From: JBOGED01 sp050743625
GTDB lineage: Bacteria; Actinomycetota; Nitriliruptoria; Euzebyales; Egibacteraceae
DNA: 8,918 nucleotides
Assembly: GCA_050743625.1 (NCBI GenBank)
Contig: JBOGED010000160.1
Span: 1 to 8,918 of the forward strand
Reading direction: 5' to 3'
The position numbers and the translations under genes are program-made. Positions 6,183 to 8,918 of the stretch are shown piece by piece (within the stretch, counting starts at the first letter, position 1; every line of letters begins with the position of its first letter). The notes below the pieces were generated by a model. It saw only the letters and a list, made by a program, of their open reading frames with translations. It ran no database searches and was not told the origin of the DNA.

Positions 6183-6215
6183 TAGACTTACCAGCCTCGT
6201 CCGCTGGCTGGGAGG
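6183..6215 (+). promoter_or_regulatory. -10 box and Shine-Dalgarno of the Lgt-like gene
   Basis: TAGACT (6183-6188) is a strong actinobacterial -10, and GGGAGG (6210-6215) lies 5 nt before the GTG at 6221. The upstream GTG at 6173 would precede this promoter and have no Shine-Dalgarno sequence, so it is a poorer start. No good -35 is visible. Confidence 0.5.
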
Positions 6216-6220
6216 TTGTG

Positions 6221-7177
6221 GTGCTCGCACTTGCTGCGCTTGCGTGGCCGATCCTCGAGCGCATCCCGATCTACGGCGACTTCCAGATCTCTCCGCACGG
6301 GATCAGCATCGCCGTGGGGTTTCTCCTGGGGGCGCAGCTGATGATGCGCCGCGCCGTGCTCCGTGGAGTAGCCCCGCGGCCCGTCTCTGACATACCGGAC
6401 ATCATCCAGTCGCTGGCGACCCGCGCGCTCATCGGCGGCATCGTGGGTGCCCGCTTCTTCTACATCGCGACTCGGCCCGAGCTGTTTCCGGATCCTCTTG
6501 GTTGGCTGCGGATCTGGGAGGGAGGGCTCAGCCTCATTGGCGGCGTCACTGGCGCGGTGCTGGCCGGTATCCCCTACGTCGTACGAAAGCGGCTGTCCAT
6601 CCGGTTGGTGCTCGACAGCCTGGCGCCGGGGCTCGCGCTGGGCATCTTCGTCGGCCGGATCGGCGACCTCGTCATCGGCGAGCATCTTGGCGGACGCACC
6701 GACTTCTTCCTCGGTTGGCGTTGCACCGGGGCCTTTGGCGATCCCGCGGCGCCCTATCCTTGGCCAGGCCCACGGGTTCAAGGATGCTACGACGCCGTGC
6801 TCCACCAGACCGCGCTCTACGACTTCTTGGCTGCCGGTGTGGTGCTTTTGGTCTTGCTCATACTGGAGCGCAGGGCCCAGTTCGACGGGTTCTTCACCGC
6901 CATGTTCGTGCTGCTGTACGGCGGCGGCCGCTTCCTGTCCGACTTCGCCCGAGAGGCCGACAGGGATCTCATCGGGACGCTGACGGGTAGCCAGGTGACG
7001 GTGCTCGCCGCGATGTTCGCCGTGGGTGTGTGGTTGGCGGTGGACCGCCCGTGGCGACGGCGGGACTACGCATGGTCACCTCAAGATTTCCCGCCTTCCC
7101 AAGGTACGGACGGACCTCCTCCAGAATCCTCGCCGAAGGCGGTCAGCGCTGGTGACGACGGCGTGAACCGACCATGA
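6221..7177 (+). CDS. lgt: Prolipoprotein diacylglyceryl transferase homologue with divergent active site
   Basis: The 318-aa multi-helix membrane protein follows the Lgt pattern: ISPHGISIAVGFLLG, GGIVGARFFY, IWEGGLSLIGG, GRIGDLVIGEHLG, HQTALYD and YGGGRFLSD. Lgt moves diacylglycerol from phosphatidylglycerol to the lipobox cysteine of prolipoproteins in the cytoplasmic membrane. Compared with E. coli numbering as I recall it, R143, E151, G154, Y235 and R239 are kept. The GGxSFHGG histidine (H103) is Ile at 106, N146 is Asp at 149, and E243 is Asp at 241. A loop with two Cys (168, 189) is inserted between the GRIGD motif and HQTALYD, and the C-terminus is a Pro/Ser-rich cytoplasmic tail. It may be the cell's lineage-specific Lgt or a paralogue with changed acceptor or lipid. 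The start rests on GGGAGG; alternatives are GTG at 6218 and 6173. Confidence 0.82.
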   Translation: MLALAALAWPILERIPIYGDFQISPHGISIAVGFLLGAQLMMRRAVLRGVAPRPVSDIPDIIQSLATRALIGGIVGARFFYIATRPELFPDPLGWLRIWEGGLSLIGGVTGAVLAGIPYVVRKRLSIRLVLDSLAPGLALGIFVGRIGDLVIGEHLGGRTDFFLGWRCTGAFGDPAAPYPWPGPRVQGCYDAVLHQTALYDFLAAGVVLLVLLILERRAQFDGFFTAMFVLLYGGGRFLSDFAREADRDLIGTLTGSQVTVLAAMFAVGVWLAVDRPWRRRDYAWSPQDFPPSQGTDGPPPESSPKAVSAGDDGVNRP

Positions 7178-7206
7178 ATCACTAGCGCATTTTCGGGCCC
7201 CCTGGG

Positions 7207-7212
7207 TACGAT
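7207..7212 (+). promoter_or_regulatory. -10 box of a leaderless anti-sigma gene
   Basis: TACGAT ends exactly 6 nt before the ATG at 7219, which puts the transcription start on the A of the start codon. No Shine-Dalgarno sequence precedes the gene. The spacing is the same as for the gene starting at 3270. Confidence 0.5.
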
Positions 7213-7218
7213 GCCACC

Positions 7219-7953
7219 ATGACGCCGGGTGCCGACGGACACCGCTACTTCGAGGAGTTAGCGGTGTCCCACGTGGTTGGCGGGCTTGACGATTCAGAGG
7301 GTCGTGTCTTTCGAGCCCACCTGCTGGAGTGCGATGAATGCCGTGCTCAGGTGGGTGAACTTCGCGCCATCGCCCATGACCTCGCCGATATCGAGCGCGA
7401 TGAGCGCCGGGTCCGCGCCGCCAAAGCGATCGAGACGAAGCGGCGTGAGATCGACGAGGATGAACCCGGCCAGGAAGAGCTTCCCCCCACCACCCGAGCC
7501 TCGAGGATCGGGGTCATCGTTGGCCTTGTCCTCCTCCTCGGCCTGGCCGCCTGGAACTTCACCCTGCGTGGCACAGTCGAGCAGCTCGTCGAGGCCAACC
7601 GCCGCGGCTCCGAGGCCAGCGGCGTCCTCGCTTTGGGCGAGGCATGGGACATTGTCCGTGAGAGCCAGGTCCGCGGCACCGTAAGGAAGCTGGACAACAA
7701 GCTCGCCATGCACGTCGTCAACGCGGTGCCGAACCGCACCTACGGCGTCTACGTCTACAACGCGAGCGATGAGGTCATCTGGACTATGCCGATTCCCGTA
7801 CCGGCCGAGTCCCGCTTCATGATCCTTCCGGACGAAGACATGGGCGCCGCCGCCAGAGTCGTCATCACCGACCCCGGCCCGGACCAACTCCCGGGCGACT
7901 TCCCCACCGGCGCCACCCTCCTCGAAGCCCGCCTCCCCGCTCCCCACGCCTAG
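7219..7953 (+). CDS. RskA-type zinc-finger anti-sigma factor
   Basis: The 244-aa protein has an N-terminal zinc-binding anti-sigma domain with the HxxxCxxC motif (H34, C38, C41), a charged linker, one membrane helix (about 96-112) and a C-terminal extracytoplasmic domain (about 130-240, with KLDNKLAMHVVNAVPNRTYGVYVYN) of the anti-sigma-K (RskA) type. It should hold an ECF sigma factor at the membrane and release it after regulated proteolysis. The usual partner sigma gene is not next to it: the upstream neighbour is the Lgt homologue and downstream are a small mobile element and a tRNA. The sigma factor must therefore be encoded elsewhere or have been lost. The TAG stop codon is shared with the terminal repeat and TA target duplication of the inserted element. 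Confidence 0.88.
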   Translation: MTPGADGHRYFEELAVSHVVGGLDDSEGRVFRAHLLECDECRAQVGELRAIAHDLADIERDERRVRAAKAIETKRREIDEDEPGQEELPPTTRASRIGVIVGLVLLLGLAAWNFTLRGTVEQLVEANRRGSEASGVLALGEAWDIVRESQVRGTVRKLDNKLAMHVVNAVPNRTYGVYVYNASDEVIWTMPIPVPAESRFMILPDEDMGAAARVVITDPGPDQLPGDFPTGATLLEARLPAPHA

Positions 7954-8101
7954 TGTCCTGAGTCGTAAGTTCGTCGGTGAGTTCGTCGGTGTAATCAACT
8001 TGGGGGAAGCGTATACGGAGCCTTCGAGGTCTCGGCGTGCCAGGAGCTGACAGTCAGCTTCCGTGAAGGCTCAACGCCGGTCAATCTCTGACTCAGGACA
8101 C
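7953..8101. mobile_element. 149-bp MITE-like element with TA target duplication (IS630/mariner type)
   Basis: The ends GTGTCCTGAGTC (7953-7964) and GACTCAGGACAC (8090-8101) are perfect 12-bp inverted repeats flanked by TA on both sides (7951-7952 and 8102-8103), the hallmark of IS630/Tc1-mariner elements. The interior is too short for a transposase and holds no ORF, so the element is non-autonomous. Inside are a 15-bp palindrome AGCTGACAGTCAGCT (8045-8059) and a pair GAGCCTTC/GAAGGCTC (8018-8025 with 8065-8072), so the transcript could fold strongly. It sits between the anti-sigma gene and the tRNA promoter. Family assignment is inferred from the TA duplications and the ends. Confidence 0.78.
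7968..7991 (+). repeat. Two tandem copies of a 12-bp unit inside the mobile element
   Basis: AGTTCGTCGGTG occurs twice in direct succession (7968-7979 and 7980-7991), just inside the left terminal repeat. It may be an internal transposase-binding repeat or a slippage duplication. Confidence 0.8.
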
Positions 8102-8105
8102 TAGC

Positions 8106-8134
8106 TGGAGCTCACCGCGCATCCGCGCTACGCT
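8106..8134 (+). promoter_or_regulatory. Promoter of the tRNA-Val gene
   Basis: TGGAGC (8106-8111) and TACGCT (8129-8134) are separated by 17 bp, and the tRNA starts 10 nt after the -10. The -35 begins only 2 bp after the TA duplication of the mobile element. Confidence 0.55.
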
Positions 8135-8144
8135 TCCGCCGCAC

Positions 8145-8216
8145 GGGCTCGTAGCTCAGTGGGAGAGCGCTCGCCTCACACGCGAGAGGTCACAGGTTCA
8201 AAACCTGTCGGGCCCA
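8145..8216 (+). tRNA. tRNA-Val (anticodon CAC)
   Basis: A full cloverleaf is present. The acceptor GGGCTCG pairs with CGGGCCC (one G-U pair), the D arm is GCTC/GAGC, and the anticodon stem CTCGC/GCGAG encloses the loop CTCACAC with anticodon CAC. The T arm is ACAGG/CCTGT with loop TTCAAAA, and the discriminator is A. It reads GUG valine codons. CCA is not encoded and must be added after transcription, as is usual in actinobacteria. Confidence 0.96.
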
Positions 8217-8231
8217 CTTTGTCGTATGTGC

Positions 8232-8247
8232 AAAACTCGCAGGTCAG
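8232..8247 (-). repeat. Inverted copy of the right-end repeat motif
   Basis: Read on the minus strand this is CTGACCTGCGAGTTTT. It matches CTGACCTGCAGTTTT at 8840-8854 and 8902-8916 except for one extra base. With the copy at 8835-8856 it brackets the transposase pseudogene in inverted orientation, as the ends of a decayed insertion sequence would. Confidence 0.55.
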
Positions 8248-8287
8248 ATGCCAGATTGAACGCCCTAGGGTCCTTCTGCAGGCTCAG

Positions 8288-8332
8288 CGGTCACGGAACG
8301 GTCACAGAGTTCCTGAGCGGTCACGGCCGCTC
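8288..8332. repeat. Three CGGTCAC copies and a hairpin at the pseudogene 3' end
   Basis: CGGTCAC occurs at 8288-8294, 8299-8305 and 8318-8324. The last copy lies in the loop region of a GAGCGG/CCGCTC stem (8315-8332) that overlaps the stop codon of the pseudogene. These may be remains of an insertion-sequence end or transposase-binding repeats; nothing firmer can be said. Confidence 0.4.
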
Positions 8333-8637
8333 GCTCTTGGCCATCTCCTTGAGGGCCTCTGACAGCCGGGCGATCTCCGCCTGAGCCGTGATCGGCTGAG
8401 GATCCGGGCCGTCGGCTCGCACGCCTGGGTTGGACTTGGCCAGCGCGCCCTGCTTGGCTACCTGGCGCAGCTTGAGGATTGTGGAGCGGTCGACGCCCGC
8501 CTAGTCGGCGGCTGCGGTAATCGTAGTCTCCCCGCGTAGCAGCTGGCCCCAGATCTTGTCCTTCTGCGTGGGGTTAAGAACCGCTTGCGGCGACGTCCCC
8601 CACGGTCGGTCCTAGGGTGTGAATCGGACATTCCCAT
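8321..8637 (-). pseudogene. Decayed transposase OrfA-like helix-turn-helix gene
   Basis: On the minus strand the frame reads NPTQKDKIWGQLLRGE, then TITAAAD, an in-frame TAG (8503-8501), then AGVDRSTILKLRQVAKQGAL and a coiled-coil end (AEIARLSEALKEMA). This is the layout of the helix-turn-helix OrfA proteins of actinobacterial IS3-like elements, which continue for some residues past LSEALKEMA; here the frame stops soon after (TGA at 8321-8323). The basic N-terminus GGRRRKRFL lies in another frame and joins at about 8570-8580, so a frameshift is also present. ATG codons at 8637 or 8631 may be the old start. With an amber stop, a frameshift and no OrfB, the gene is dead. The family name is inferred from remembered motif resemblance. 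Confidence 0.6.
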
Positions 8638-8918
8638 AAGGGCTGGGCATAAATGACGTTGCTGTTTCCGACCGCAGCCGCCCACCCGCTCGCCTCGCGG
8701 CGTTCCCGGTGTGATGTGCCTGCTCGGGCGCATCCGCCCGTAATCGCACACCCGCCCTGCCAGGCGTGTGTTGTGTGCGGATATCGGCGGAAACAGGCTG
8801 TTGTTGAATTCGCGGTACCGCCGGTCGGGGTGCTCGAGCCTGACCTGCAGTTTTCCTCCGGATACGAGGGAAAGTCGCGCCTCAAGCTTGACCGAGCGAG
8901 CCTGACCTGCAGTTTTCC
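8638..8918. other. Unassigned right end, probably insertion-sequence debris
   Basis: No intact gene is visible. On the minus strand one open frame with GC-rich third positions reads GKLQVRLEHPDRRYREFNNS and continues through NTRLAGRVCDYGRMRP before merging with the transposase-like N-terminal frame. I do not recognise it and it may be a gene fragment. The only clear structure is the direct repeat at 8835-8856 and 8897-8918. Confidence 0.35.
8835..8918 (+). repeat. 22-bp direct repeat with 62-bp period running off the window edge
   Basis: CGAGCCTGACCTGCAGTTTT plus CC occurs at 8835-8856 and again at 8897-8918 without mismatch, and the second copy ends at the last base of the window. The flanking bases on the left differ, so the left boundary is real; the right boundary of the repeat cannot be seen. 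It could be a tandem duplication with a 62-bp unit, a repeated insertion-sequence end, or another spaced repeat. Confidence 0.8.

Noticed and set aside
8145..8216. tRNA-Val 3' end as an integration (att) site for an island
   Set aside because: No integrase gene and no second copy of the tRNA 3' end are visible; only insertion-sequence debris follows. An island boundary outside the window remains possible.
8835..8918. Possible start of a CRISPR array (22-bp repeat, 62-bp period)
   Set aside because: Only two copies are visible, the repeat has no internal palindrome, no cas gene is present, and a degenerate inverted copy at 8232-8247 points to an insertion-sequence end instead. It cannot be fully excluded because the window ends inside the second copy.

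Overview
The window is high-GC DNA, most consistent with an actinomycetote and possibly a deep lineage such as Thermoleophilia. The reasons are dense GC-rich coding, GTG starts, TANNNT -10 boxes with several apparently leaderless genes, an RskA-type anti-sigma factor, and a tRNA gene without an encoded CCA. The lineage is an inference from style; no marker gene fixes it.

Left part, minus strand (about 74-2150). This is a compact export and redox cassette read right to left: a MauE/DoxX-type membrane protein, a MauD-like membrane-anchored thioredoxin-fold protein (ATGA overlap), and a small Tat-exported protein with nine cysteines and two tryptophans in its mature part. It resembles the maturation half of a methylamine-dehydrogenase locus, but no heavy chain is visible. 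Upstream lies a 77-aa Sec-exported Gly-rich peptide, separated from the cassette by a perfect 13-bp hairpin.

Middle (2594-4545). A UlaG-like metallo-beta-lactamase-fold hydrolase and a fluoroacetate/haloacetate-dehalogenase-like alpha/beta hydrolase diverge from a 40-bp spacer. Both probably have leaderless transcripts. The hydrolase overlaps a convergent hemerythrin (HHE) gene by 41 bp.

Right-middle (4758-7953, plus strand). A heme-oxygenase-like diiron protein and a GNAT acyltransferase form a translationally coupled pair (GTGA overlap). They are followed by a divergent prolipoprotein diacylglyceryl transferase (Lgt) homologue and a membrane anti-sigma factor of the RskA type with no sigma gene beside it.

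Right end (7951-8918). A 149-bp MITE-like element with 12-bp terminal inverted repeats and TA duplications sits exactly in the TAG stop codon of the anti-sigma gene and regenerates that stop. Next come a tRNA-Val(CAC) gene with its own promoter, then a decayed insertion-sequence region: a transposase OrfA pseudogene with an amber stop and a frameshift, bracketed by an inverted repeat motif. A second direct copy of that motif runs off the window edge.
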